In this document: in pieces, positions 29,025 through 39,273 of the stretch | How positions within the stretch are numbered: position 1 is the first letter of the stretch | How the letters are laid out: the number at the start of each line of letters is the position of its first letter | Assembly: GCA_021401465.1 (NCBI GenBank) | Contig: JADDMT010000004.1 | Span: forward strand, 62,001 to 126,000 | Origin: Teratosphaeria epicoccoides | Lineage: Eukaryota > Ascomycota > Dothideomycetes > Mycosphaerellales > Teratosphaeriaceae | Reading direction: 5' to 3' | Length of the DNA: 64,000 nt | Program-made: the position numbers and the translations under genes | The notes under the pieces: generated by a model | What the model was told of the DNA's origin: nothing | The model's input: only the letters and a program-made list of their open reading frames with translations | Database searches by the model: none

Positions 29025-31568
29025 TCACTCGCTATCGGCACTGGTATCCATCCCTTCATCGACCAGACCCACCTCGCCGACCGAAGCCTCAAGCTCCGCC
29101 AACGCTGTCACCGCTGTACCCGCCCGCTCCCTAATCTTCCTAACCTCCTTGTCATGACCACCAAGCGCACCGCTACTAATCTCACTCTTGATGTGCCAAC
29201 TCAAGCCCCGAATCATAGTCGGCGCAACTTCAGCCGCCGAGAACAAGTCCTCCACTCTCCCCTTTACTTTCAGCAACACAGTAGTCAAGCAAACGTCCAC
29301 GAACGCCTTCGACTTTGCACCCATGAAACCCCATTCGACCGTCTTGAGCGCAGAGATCGGGAGCCCACCATCCGCGATCAAGGCACCATAGAATTTGCCT
29401 AGATTGACCACTTTCTGCATGCTCCACGCCACCTTGTCAGCCCGATGAATCACTTCATCGTGCTCCTCAGCCGATTCTGAAACCTGGCGTATGACATCGA
29501 TAAGCGTGAACTGAAATGCTTTCTTGAGTTTCGCGCCACCTTCGCCGGTGTTTAGAAGCTTCTTAGCGACAAGAGTGTAATAGGGATTGTACTTCGTCTC
29601 GGCGCCAGCACAATGAATCAGGACTTTCGGGATCTCTAGCTGCTGCTTGGACTTCAAATTAAGCTTCAGCAACCGCACATGTGCGTCCTTGAAGTCGAGA
29701 GCAGACAGGAGTGTGATGAAGATTGCCCGTCGAATCTCGGTGTTCATGCCTTGTTGCCGTGCCAGGCGCGCAAGGTTGGGCTTGCCGGGCGTCTCAGACT
29801 CGTAGCCGTCGTCTTCGGCATCAACTGCTTTCTTATTGGAAGCAGGCTCTACGAAGTTATTGTTCGAGGCTCCGGCCTTGGCGGGATGGTTCCAGCTGGC
29901 GCCAACAAGCCACCATTTGCCCTTCTTGTCACTATCTTTCAAATCCTTGAGCGTGGTGCGCAATGGCTCGCTAGCTCTAGCTCTGCCGCTGAGAGTGCCG
30001 AGCGTCTTTTTCAACTTCGACATATGCTCCGCAGCAACAGCAGAAGCACCAGCAGCGTTAGACTTCATGCGATTGTTTTTGAGATTGCTAATCGTTTCAA
30101 TCATGAATCTGGTCCGGACAGACAGATTTGCCTCCCCGGCATCAGCCACGCTGTGTTGAAGAAGAAGAACAATGTCCTTGAGAGAAGTAGGATCGTCGCT
30201 TCTGAGCTGGGTGCCGCAGGTGCGTATTAGGCGCAGGAGCAGCTCGGTGTTCTGCTCGGACAGCTCAGCAAGCAGAAGCTTGACGTAGTCGAATATGATC
30301 GTGCTGGCAACGACCTGGAACGCATATAGGCTGGATAAGAAAGCCACCAGATTCAATAACTGCTTGCTCTCACTCCCACGGTGCTCCTCGAAGGTGTCCA
30401 CTATTCGCTCCAGCAATTGTGCACCAAAGTCTGTCCCAGCCATCTTGTACAGAGCTGACGCAAAAGCAGCATGGAGGATGATGAAGGTGTCGTTCAGGGC
30501 AGACGGGTCTGATATCAGGCCCACGAGCAGATCCACCAAAGTTGATGTGACATGCTGACGTGCATTCTTTTCAAAGATCTGTTCAATAGCTTGCAAGATT
30601 GACAAAATATTTGCCTCTGATAGACGGTTTAGCTGCCCCTGCACCTGTCGTCTGAGCTGCTTGAGCGCTTCTTGGTCCAACGCAAACGCCTTACGCAAGG
30701 ATGGCGGTATGTACTTCCCAGATGATGGAGCCTCCTTTGATGGCGTTGGAGGTACATACGGGTTCTCTCGCTGCTTGGCTTGAGCTGGAGGTGGCGTATC
30801 ATCGTCGTCGTTGAATCCATCAAAGCTCTCGTCCGATAGTTTGTCCTCCGGGAATGAATCTTCCAGCCCATCCCCATCATCCCCATCATCCTCGCCCAGA
30901 TGCAGTCCATCGTCGTCATCGGAGGGGTCCGAGGCGTGTTCATTCTCCGTACCACTGGCCTTCAAGCGCTTGTCCCTCAACCACTTGGCATCCTCAGGCC
31001 GCTTCCTTTTCGAACCCCTCAATTGTTCTCGGTCGCTGTCCGATCCCGTGACCAACCACGCCAGCTCATCGTCGCCAATATCAAGACTCCTCTTTTTGCC
31101 TTTGACGCCGAGCTTGCGCTCTAAAGCCAGGATCTCGGCGTCCTCACCATCTAGCCCAGCCTTGGCGGCTGCACGTGAGATAGTAAAAGAGTCGTCGCTG
31201 TCTCCGTCACTCGACTGATCGTCGAAGTCATGCTCGGTGTCCTCCCTTTCATCAGGCTCGGGGCTAGGTTCTGGTTTCCTTGCCGGTTTCAAGATGGACT
31301 TCAGTGGTTCGGTGTCCTTCGTAGGCTTCTTCGGGCCTGGTGGTGAAGCCTGGGCCTTCTCATCTTCAGGCTCTGCTTCTTCGCTGTGATTCTGGACTGG
31401 TCGCTTTATTCGACGCGGTGTCTGATGGGACTGCTTCGATGTCGTCTGTGATCGTTTTGCCGTTCGTCCATTCTTGCGCGACAGCTCCCATCTCTTGCCC
31501 TTCCCAGCGCCTCCGACTTGGTCCAGAAGCGTTTTTGGCAGCTTGGGACCGCCATAATTGCGACTCAT
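29025..31568 (-). CDS. SGD1: Sgd1/NOM1-type nucleolar protein (MIF4G + MA3)
   Basis: Sgd1 (human NOM1) is an essential nucleolar protein of 18S rRNA and 40S subunit biogenesis. I start at the ATG at 31568 (MSRNYGGPKLPKTLL), three codons inside the longest frame, because MSR...GPKLP suits family N-termini; this gives 847 residues. The first 280 residues are charged and disordered. The MIF4G domain spans about 296-500 (LRRQVQGQLNRLSEANILSI). The MA3 domain starts near 611 (EIRRAIFITLLSALDFKDAH) and continues through NPYYTLVAKKLL. No intron is seen. It is divergent from SRP14 across only 178 bp. Confidence 0.9.
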   Translation of the reverse strand: MSRNYGGPKLPKTLLDQVGGAGKGKRWELSRKNGRTAKRSQTTSKQSHQTPRRIKRPVQNHSEEAEPEDEKAQASPPGPKKPTKDTEPLKSILKPARKPEPSPEPDEREDTEHDFDDQSSDGDSDDSFTISRAAAKAGLDGEDAEILALERKLGVKGKKRSLDIGDDELAWLVTGSDSDREQLRGSKRKRPEDAKWLRDKRLKASGTENEHASDPSDDDDGLHLGEDDGDDGDGLEDSFPEDKLSDESFDGFNDDDDTPPPAQAKQRENPYVPPTPSKEAPSSGKYIPPSLRKAFALDQEALKQLRRQVQGQLNRLSEANILSILQAIEQIFEKNARQHVTSTLVDLLVGLISDPSALNDTFIILHAAFASALYKMAGTDFGAQLLERIVDTFEEHRGSESKQLLNLVAFLSSLYAFQVVASTIIFDYVKLLLAELSEQNTELLLRLIRTCGTQLRSDDPTSLKDIVLLLQHSVADAGEANLSVRTRFMIETISNLKNNRMKSNAAGASAVAAEHMSKLKKTLGTLSGRARASEPLRTTLKDLKDSDKKGKWWLVGASWNHPAKAGASNNNFVEPASNKKAVDAEDDGYESETPGKPNLARLARQQGMNTEIRRAIFITLLSALDFKDAHVRLLKLNLKSKQQLEIPKVLIHCAGAETKYNPYYTLVAKKLLNTGEGGAKLKKAFQFTLIDVIRQVSESAEEHDEVIHRADKVAWSMQKVVNLGKFYGALIADGGLPISALKTVEWGFMGAKSKAFVDVCLTTVLLKVKGRVEDLFSAAEVAPTMIRGLSWHIKSEISSGALGGHDKEVRKIRERAGTAVTALAELEASVGEVGLVDEGMDTSADSE

Positions 31569-31746
31569 ATCACACAATCATTTTCATTTGCTCAGATGAC
31601 CTGCCCACCGTGTCGCGAAACGAGACAATTTTCGTGTGATTGCGAGCGGAATCTATTCCGAATCTCGTGAAGATCCCATCTAGAATCCAACTTCGAACCT
31701 TCCATCAATCTGACTTGATTTCCAGATAAGGTATAACGCAGGCATC
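31569..31746. promoter_or_regulatory. 178-bp divergent promoter SGD1 / SRP14
   Basis: The two ATGs face away from each other with only 178 bp between them, so both 5' UTRs and promoters overlap or are very short. AACGAGACAATTTTCG occurs near its middle. I recognise no defined operator. Confidence 0.6.
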
Positions 31747-32243
31747 ATGGCACGGTCGCACGTCAGCAGTGATCAATTCTTCGCTCAGCTAGCCTCTTTG
31801 ATCGAGGCCACGCAAAAGAAAGGTCATGGATCGGTCTATCTCACACAGAAACGATGTACGCATGATCAGTCCTACGCCCTTCATGCTCACTGCTAATGCT
31901 TACTCCAGTAACATTCGACACCTCGGCATCCTCACCGCTGCGCCTGAAAGTGCAAGACGATCCACTCTGGGACCTGAACCCACCAAACCCGCTTCCAATC
32001 GTCGTTCGAGCAACAGATGGCAAGTCGCAGTCTAAAGATCGGAAGAAGAACAAGGAGAAGGTCAAGTTTAGTACGATAGTGCAGCCGAGCGATATCGAGA
32101 GCTTCTACACGCGATATGCCGAGGTTTGCAAGGCAGGCATGCAAAGTCTGAAAAAGAGAGACCGCAGCAAGCGTAAGAAGGATAAGGGCAAGAAGAAGGG
32201 AAAGAGTTCAGCTCCTGCGACCGATGGCGATAAAAAGTCTTGA
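31747..32243 (+). CDS. SRP14: Signal recognition particle 14-kDa subunit
   Basis: SRP14 binds the Alu domain of SRP RNA and mediates elongation arrest during targeting to the ER. Exon 1 (31747-31855) reads MARSHVSSDQFFAQLASLIE and ends in QKR. A 53-nt intron (31856-31908; GTACGC donor, GCTAATGC branch, CTCCAG acceptor) leads to exon 2 (31909-32243), which starts LTFDTS. The product is 147 residues. The C-terminal tail is strongly basic (KKRDRSKRKKDKGKKKGK), as expected for this RNA-binding subunit, and the core contains PIVVRATDGKSQSKDRKKN. Exon 1 would be missed by an open-frame search. Confidence 0.93.
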
Positions 32244-33269
32244 GTATATACTGCGACTGCAGTTGCGAGATGATTTCAGCAATCTGGTGCGTGCTTGTCG
32301 AGATGACTAGGATCCTGCTTGGGCAGGGCATCCGGCTGCCAGCACGAGATTGTCATTCTGAGTGCCCGCGCTCCACCCAGCAGAGCAAGACTGGACAATT
32401 CGAAGACGTCCGGTCTGATGCATGCCATGCCTGAGCCGTGCATCACCGGTGTCGCAGAATGCAATTCAAGCGCTCGCCGTGGATTCTGCTGTTCACCATC
32501 AAGTGCTCCAACAGCCTGGCTGCGAGTTGGCAAGGACGAAGGCCGGGAACTCATGTGCCATGATTGAAGATGGGTGATTGAGAAGCGTGGGTGCGGCAGT
32601 CGGACCTTCGCGCCGCCGAGGGAACAGCTATGGCTAGCATGAGCGTGAGTATTTTCTGAAAGCGCAATGCGTCTATGGACAACTCATATGCAGGTTTTGT
32701 GCATCTTAGTCAGCGTTGTGCATTACGATTTGAGGTATCCGCTGTCGCGTCCAATAGATCAGTTGCAGTTGACAGTTGACAGTCCCCGGCCCAAGCTCGG
32801 CCCGTCCAACTTTTCCGAATCCGGCAGGCGCGCAATCCCGAGTCCAATGAGCGTGGGTCTAATTCTCTGCGACGCTGTTCCATACAATGCTCGTAGAAAG
32901 CATATACCTACATTTCGGCTGTATCTGTTGGTCGGCTTCGCTTTTGCCCATTCTGCGATTCGCGGACGCTGATGAAATGAGTGTGGTAGTGAAATGCTTC
33001 TAGTAAGCCCACCCCAGTCTCCCTCATTCCGTCTTGACCTCGTCTGAATAATCTCGCGGAGCTCTGTTGTATCGATAAAAGGATGTCATCCGCCTGTTCT
33101 GCGATTGAGCTTTCTCGTCTTCTACACAGTTCAGTTTTTCCTACACAGTACAGCTCAGCGCACAGTATACTGCATACCTTCAGCGACATCAAACTTCTTG
33201 AGACCGACACCACCATCAGTGCACCGTTGCCGTACTTCTTTTTGACTTCAAGTATATTACTCGACCATC
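32244..33269. other. Intergenic region
   Basis: It holds the SRP14 3' UTR and the upstream region of the next gene. Short frames have no features. Confidence 0.45.
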
Positions 33270-36200
33270 ATGGCACCGATCTACAACTACAACATCTACA
33301 ACTACCCACCTCACCCCGCCGCGCCAGGGGCCGCACCTGGGCCATACCCTGGCCAGCACATGAACGGCGGCCAAGGCATTCCGCAACAATTCGGGGTTCC
33401 ATACCCTGCTCAGCACATGAGCGGCAGCCAAGGCATGCCGCAGCAGTTCAGGGCGCAATACCCTGTTCAGCACATGAATGGCGGTCACGCCATTCCGCAA
33501 CCAAATGTTGGGCCTCGTCCGCTGCGATTCCCGCCGCAGCAGATGCACGGTGGCGCCGGCGTGTACAATGCCGGTGGCGCACCTCCTCAGCACTTCCCGC
33601 CGCATCAAGTGAACGCCACCAGCATTCACCAGCAGGTGAACGGTGGCCACGGCATGTACAATGCCGGTGGCGCACCTCTTCAGCCCTTCCCGCTGCATCA
33701 AACGAATGCTGGTGGCATTCAGCAGCAGATGAACGGTGGCCACGGCATGTACAATGCCGATGGCGCGGCTCCCTACCACTTCCCGCTGCACCAAACGCAT
33801 GCTCCCAGCGTGCAGCAGCAGACGCCGGCTCCTCCTGCTGTTCCGCGGCCGTCCGATCGTCAGAAGGTCATCGAGATTGACGACGACGCGGAGGAGGTCG
33901 TATTTGAGGGTGTGGTTCAGCGCAGTCCACAGAGCAGCCCCAAAGCTCATGCGACCGAGCCGGAGTGGACCGCGAAGCTGCCACCGGCGCCAGCAACGCG
34001 GGACCAGCCGGAATGGGCTTCAAGATTCAGTTTCGCGAAACTCCGCAAACTGTGGGGCAAGGACGACAGGAGATTCGAGGGAGAGGACAGGGAGATGTGG
34101 GAACGGCGGCAACAGATGATGGGGGAGAATGGAAGGCGGTCCAAGAAGCGCAAGGCCGAGGCCGCCGAGCGGGAGGAAAGGCGGGAGGAAGGAGCGGCCA
34201 GGGCGGCTGCCGAGAGCAAGGCGCAGGTGGAGGAAACGGCAGGAGCAAAGAGACAGCAAGAGGTCAAGATGAAGAAGGCGGAGGAAAGAGCGGCCGAGCA
34301 GAAAAGGAGGCAGAATCTCGCTGCTGCACGACCGCTCGTGACCAAAGGCGGCTTGACGCTGCCTGGCAGAGCGGCTAATGAGCCTCCGAAGCACCTGCCG
34401 CCGTCGCCACAACCCGCGCCGACCCGGCAAATGCCACGTGCACGTGCAGCATGTGCAGCCACGCGGGCTCCCAAGACGTGGACGCCGACATGCAGCATCG
34501 TCCAGGCAGTCGGCGCGGCACGGACGGGCCGAGATAACGCCAGCATGGGCATCGTCTTCCTCGGCGTCCCAAACATCCTCGCCGCCATCAACCAAATTGG
34601 TCTCCGTCATGGCTTCGCCAACATGGGACTCTGCCTCCGTCCCGACCACGCATACCGCGCGCTTATCTATGGTTCTCTTCAACACCAGAGCGGCTGCTGG
34701 ACCTACGAGAGCCTGTACCGGAGCTTCGGTTTCGCCAACGCTGACGAGCAGGACAAGTGGACGTTGCCGGACTTTGCCACCGTCCCGCTCGTGCCCGAGC
34801 ACAGGCTGCCGACCGTCCCAAAATCCTTCACGCCATCCCGTGCCCCAGCAGGCGGTCTCGTCGTGGAGTGGACCAATCGTGAGAGCGTCGATCAAGCTCT
34901 GAACGACTTCCTCCTGCTTCGGGGCGCCGAGAAGATGCAACTGATGATCGCGCCGGACTGGCAGTTCTCTATCCGCATCGATGGCCATTACGCCACCAGG
35001 AACCTGCCCATGAATCTCGACTGGTTTCAGCAGCAGATCTTCCGAGCCGCTCAGCAGCAAGGGGTGCCCTTTGGCAGATTGGGTACAGAGAGAGCGACAC
35101 ACGTCAATGCACCGCGCAACGACCGCAGCGATGATGCTCCGCCGGCGGAACCTCATGCAACCATAACGCCGAACCCACCGGCCCCTTCGCCAACGCCGAC
35201 GCTCTCTGGTACCAAACGCACGCAGCAAGACAGCCCAGCGTGTGGGGCTGAATCCAGCGAGCCGCCTGCCAAGCGCATCCACACTGACAAGGAAGAGACA
35301 ACTTTGCCCGCCATCATCCCGTTGCCATCTACTCCCTCACACCCATCAGCGACTGCTGGAAAGCGCAAGTGCACCGACGAGCCCAAGTCGGACCAGCCGA
35401 TTCCGAAGCGCCCTTGTTTCGAGCGGAGAACTTCCGCAGAGCCCAGCATTGCGAATACGCCTGTTGACAGCGTCTACTCTTTGTTTGGCACAAGCCCGGA
35501 CGATGGCGAAGATGAACTTACAGCTCGGCTCGAGGCCGCCTTAGCAGAAGCCGCTGCTGAGCCGGAAAATGATGAGCTGACAGTCCAGCTGGAGGCCGCA
35601 TTGGCAGAAGATCATACTCAGCCTTACGGCGAGCAATCGCAAGTCGCGAGTCTTGACGAGGCCGATGGCGACATTGACTACGAGGAGCTCTTCGGCTCTT
35701 CCAGAGAACAAGACCAGAGCGACGTCAACGGTGCTGGCAATGGCGATGCATCGCTGCAGACATCTGGCACATATGATAATGGCACCGCTGCCGTAGATCA
35801 AGGTAGCGAGTCGCTCTCTGAGTACGCGACCACCGCTCAGCAGCCAGACACCTCCGCCGCTCACAACGAGTCTGTCGATGAGCCCGAAGAACCCGACTCG
35901 GACTCTGACTCTGATTCCGACTCAGAGGACAGATCCGACAGCAATGACGAAGACACTGTCGACACTACAGCTGGGATGAAAACGAAGTACCGGATCGAAC
36001 TCGCTTTACTAGAGGACGAAGTCAACGAAGCGAAGCGGATGGCGCTGAGTACAACCGACACCGCGGCTAAGGACCGCGGATTGGAAAAGGCTGCAGCGTT
36101 CCAGAAGGAGCGTGACGTGAAGCAGGCTATCCTCAGTTTGCTCGAGGCAGGACATGACGAGCAGAAAGCCATCGCGAAGACGCAGTGCCGAGTTGAAATC

Positions 36201-36422
36201 GCCGAGCTGAAGGCGGCGATTAAGGAGAAGGAGCAGCAAATTGCCAGGAGCAGGAACAAGGTATGGAATGAGCGCCTCTCCAAGAACATTGAGAAGGACG
36301 AGAAGGTAATCGCTGCAAAGCGGCTTGCGCTGGATGCGCTTTGCGGGATTGTGGTCGAGAAGAAGGCTGAGGAGAAGAGCGCGGGAGAGGTTGACGAGGG
36401 AGAAGAGTCTGAGGAGGAGTAG
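33270..36422 (+). CDS. Unrecognised 1050-residue repeat protein with two copies of a new ~65-residue domain and a C-terminal coiled coil
   Basis: A single exon starts MAPIYNYNIYNYPPHP. Residues 1-200 are imperfect repeats built on QQMNGGHGMYNAGGAP and PFPLHQTN. A Lys/Arg/Glu/Ala-rich helix fills about 250-370 (RRQQMMGENGRRSKKRKAEA). Two folded regions follow: copy 1 at 424-490 (RPD at 457-459, YESLYRSFGFA) and copy 2 at 528-595 (QALNDF, APD at 561-563, FSIRIDG). Both align with residues 301-368 of the protein at 26440-28392. A disordered acidic region (DSDSDSDSDSEDRSDS, near 875) precedes a coiled coil of about 900-1035 rich in Glu, Lys and Ala. No family is recognised. Nuclear location is plausible from basic runs such as PAKR and KRP, but is inference. 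Confidence 0.75.
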   Translation: MAPIYNYNIYNYPPHPAAPGAAPGPYPGQHMNGGQGIPQQFGVPYPAQHMSGSQGMPQQFRAQYPVQHMNGGHAIPQPNVGPRPLRFPPQQMHGGAGVYNAGGAPPQHFPPHQVNATSIHQQVNGGHGMYNAGGAPLQPFPLHQTNAGGIQQQMNGGHGMYNADGAAPYHFPLHQTHAPSVQQQTPAPPAVPRPSDRQKVIEIDDDAEEVVFEGVVQRSPQSSPKAHATEPEWTAKLPPAPATRDQPEWASRFSFAKLRKLWGKDDRRFEGEDREMWERRQQMMGENGRRSKKRKAEAAEREERREEGAARAAAESKAQVEETAGAKRQQEVKMKKAEERAAEQKRRQNLAAARPLVTKGGLTLPGRAANEPPKHLPPSPQPAPTRQMPRARAACAATRAPKTWTPTCSIVQAVGAARTGRDNASMGIVFLGVPNILAAINQIGLRHGFANMGLCLRPDHAYRALIYGSLQHQSGCWTYESLYRSFGFANADEQDKWTLPDFATVPLVPEHRLPTVPKSFTPSRAPAGGLVVEWTNRESVDQALNDFLLLRGAEKMQLMIAPDWQFSIRIDGHYATRNLPMNLDWFQQQIFRAAQQQGVPFGRLGTERATHVNAPRNDRSDDAPPAEPHATITPNPPAPSPTPTLSGTKRTQQDSPACGAESSEPPAKRIHTDKEETTLPAIIPLPSTPSHPSATAGKRKCTDEPKSDQPIPKRPCFERRTSAEPSIANTPVDSVYSLFGTSPDDGEDELTARLEAALAEAAAEPENDELTVQLEAALAEDHTQPYGEQSQVASLDEADGDIDYEELFGSSREQDQSDVNGAGNGDASLQTSGTYDNGTAAVDQGSESLSEYATTAQQPDTSAAHNESVDEPEEPDSDSDSDSDSEDRSDSNDEDTVDTTAGMKTKYRIELALLEDEVNEAKRMALSTTDTAAKDRGLEKAAAFQKERDVKQAILSLLEAGHDEQKAIAKTQCRVEIAELKAAIKEKEQQIARSRNKVWNERLSKNIEKDEKVIAAKRLALDALCGIVVEKKAEEKSAGEVDEGEESEEE

Positions 36423-37202
36423 TGGACTGGATGGGAGGTATGACAGGGAGATGCGAGTACAGGGAGTGTGCTTCGCCAGGATCGGATGTTGGAGTACAGC
36501 AGCAGGATCGAGCGAGTCAAGACTCAGGTTGTGCAGATTCGGCTTGTCGTGAGGAATCGTGTGTAGTGACACCACGTGCATTGATTTTCTTGCTGCAGGC
36601 ATCCAAGCACAGGCTTTCGACCACCGAACGGTCCACCCACGTGAAATCTGCTTCCTTCCGTCGAACGAGCGACTGACGGTATGCCTGTTCAAAACCGGGA
36701 AAAGGAAAAAGACCGATCGCCTCCTCCACCATCTCCCGCCGCACCCTCGCACCGGCACGCACCCACAACCACCGACCAGACCCACACTCACCTGATCCCC
36801 AACCACCCTGCTCAGGCCCGCGTCGTCCCCTACCGACCAAGTCGCAGCACGGGACTGGCCGAAAAAAGGTGGAAATCGTGAGGGGGGTTCCATATGTGGG
36901 TGGGTATGCTGTCAGCGTGCAGCACGGGCAGCGCACAGCTCACGTGCGGCATCCGAAGTGCCGTTTCTCGGGTCCGCAGAGCGGACGCCACACACCCATC
37001 GCATTTTGCCGGGTGCACGAACCTGGCAGCTTCATCTGGGAACGGGGAGGGGCGAGCCCATCTAAGCGACGAGCTGCAGAGCCGATGTCCCCGTGCGCTG
37101 GCAGGAGGAGAACGACGGATCGATTTGTGGGCGCCGAGGGGCGAGGTGGAGAACGCGTGGCATGTCGTGTTATGTCATGTGTATATACATATATTGCCGC
37201 GT

Positions 37203-37246
<44 letters not shown>

Positions 37247-37309
37247 CGTGGCAGCCTCGATAGAGAATCCCTCCACGGTCGAGTTTCTGCGAGAACCCAA
37301 GCCTTCAGC
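36423..37309. other. Intergenic region upstream of the P450 gene
   Basis: An 887-bp gap that holds the P450 promoter, including the (GA)20 tract at 37205-37244. The open frame crossing it (36869-37579) is an upstream extension of P450 exon 1 and is not taken as coding. Confidence 0.5.
37205..37244. repeat. (GA)20 microsatellite in the P450 leader
   Basis: Twenty uninterrupted GA units end 65 bp upstream of the P450 ATG at 37310. The tract is probably in the 5' UTR or core promoter and is likely to vary in length. Confidence 0.95.
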
Positions 37310-39273
37310 ATGTTCCTTCCGCTGCTCTGCCTCGTATCTGCTGCGCTGCTTCTCGGAGCCCACATCGCCTACCAATGCCTCTTCTCCCCCCTCGCCCGCG
37401 TCCCAGGGCCCTTCCTGGCCAAGCTGACCAACATCTATCGAGCCTTCGTCGCTGCCCGCGGCCGCCAGCATCGCGACTACATCTCTCTGCACCGCAAATA
37501 CGGCAAGGTCGTGCGCGTCGCGCCTGATGTGCTGTACGTGATAGAGATCTGTCGACTTGAAAGTGCCGACGGCGCATGAGCCCCGAACCAAACCGCTGAT
37601 CATAGAGGTGTCATGCAGGAGCATCGCGGACCCGGATGCGTATCGGGAGATTTACAGTGAGTTGGTTCCCGTTCAGGACACAGCTGTGCGAAGAGTGCTG
37701 ACAAGTTCGATCTCCAGAGGCCGGCAACAAGTACCCCAAGGCGGAATTCTACGGCGCCATCCAAGGCACCCGATCCTTCGATCTCTTCGGCCAGCGCGAC
37801 GAGCGCATCCACGCCGAGCAGCGGAAGTTGGTCGCGCGAGCCTACTCCATGGACTCCATGGTGAAGCTGGAGCCAGCAGTCGACCGAACACTGCTCCAAC
37901 TGCTCAAAGCACTAGACGACAGAATCGTCGCCGGACAGACCATCCTCGATCTCGGCGCTTGGCTCCAACTCTTCGCATTCGGTACGTTTCTCGCCCCCCC
38001 CTTTCCCAAATCCCAATCTAACCCATCTAACCCGCCTCAGACGTCATCGGTGCCATCTCCTTCTCCCGCGACTTCGGCTACCTCGCCGCCGGCACCGACT
38101 ACGGCACTTTCACGCGCATCAAAGCCGCCCTCTTCTCCGCAGCCTGGGTGGCGTACATCCCCTGGTTCCTCAACCTCCACCAACGCCTCCTGCCCCTCAT
38201 CGGCAACTGGCTCGCAATCAACGACCGGAACGGGTATTTCCACGACTTTGCGAGCCGTGAAGTCGCAGCTCGTAGGAGTCGTGAAGGCGATGCGTGCGAT
38301 GTCGCAACGCAGTTGTTGACGGTCGCGAAAGAGAAGCCGCAGCTGACGATGCAGGATATCAGTTTCATGATGACGAGTAATGTGATGGCGGGATCGGATA
38401 CGACGTCCAACTCCTTGCGGGCCATCTTCTATCTTCTGCTGACGCATCCGGACAAGCTGAGGCGGCTGATGGACGAGCTTGAGCGGAAGAAGGCCCCGGA
38501 TGGGTTGAATGACGTGTTCACGGCTGCCCAAGCTGAGGCGTGTCCGTACTTACAGGCCGTAATGTGGGAGGGATTGCGTTTGTTTCCGGTATTTGCATCT
38601 CTCCCAGATCGAAAGGTGCCTGTAGGCGGCTTGACAGTTGACGGTCATGATATTCCGGCGCAGGTGAGCCTTTTCCCCTTTCGTTGGCGGAGTCGCAGCA
38701 GACAATGGCTGACCTGGGCTAGGCTGCCGTTGGGTGCAATGCTTGGGTGATAAGCCGCCTGCCAGAGATCTGGGGTCCAGACCCAGAGCAGTTTTATCCG
38801 GAGAGGTGGTTGGACAAGGCGAAAGAAGGCTTTTACAGTAAGCAGCTCCGGGGGACACTTGTGGGACAAAAGCTGAAATGGTCATCCAGAGCGTTACCAC
38901 TTCTCGTTTGGAGGAGGTTCGCGCACCTGCATCGGAAAGAGTAAGCTTTGCATGATAGGCCGCGGGTGGAGGGAATACTGACTCAGATTGTGCAGATATC
39001 GCTTGGCTTGAGATGGAGAAGGTGAGTCGGCTGGCATGCATCAGCCTCGATTTCGTCAGGACACATAAGGCTGACAAGCTGTGAAAGCTCATCCCGACGC
39101 TGCTCATGCGGTATGACTTTTTCATGCCAACACAGACCATGTTGAGGGAGGAAGCCGGGTGAGTCGAAGCAAGCCGGCGGTCGCCTATGTCGATACTGAC
39201 CGCGTGCCTTTCTAGCGCCATAGTCTTCCTGTCTGGCCTGGAGGTACGATTGCAACGGAGGCAGGTATCGTGA
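37310..39273 (+). CDS. Cytochrome P450 monooxygenase, nine exons
   Basis: Exons: 37310-37533, 37619-37656, 37718-37981, 38041-38663, 38723-38837, 38890-38940, 38996-39021, 39088-39158, 39216-39273. All phases agree and give 489 residues. An N-terminal membrane anchor (MFLPLLCLVSAALLLGAHIA) is followed by the hinge RVPGPFLAKL. The I-helix oxygen-binding motif is AGSDTT, the K-helix ExxR is WEGLR, and FYPERW is present. The heme loop FGGGSRTCIGK is split by an intron after AAAGA and continues NIAWLEMEKLIPTLL. All key residues are intact, so the enzyme should be functional at the ER. The sequence style resembles the pisatin-demethylase-like group of fungal P450s; the substrate is unknown. No biosynthetic partner genes lie beside it, so detoxification is as likely as metabolite synthesis. 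Confidence 0.88.

Noticed and set aside
34020..35282. 420-codon minus-strand frame inside the 1050-residue protein gene
   Set aside because: An antisense shadow; Arg/Cys/Leu-rich without features, while the sense frame runs on unbroken for 1050 codons.
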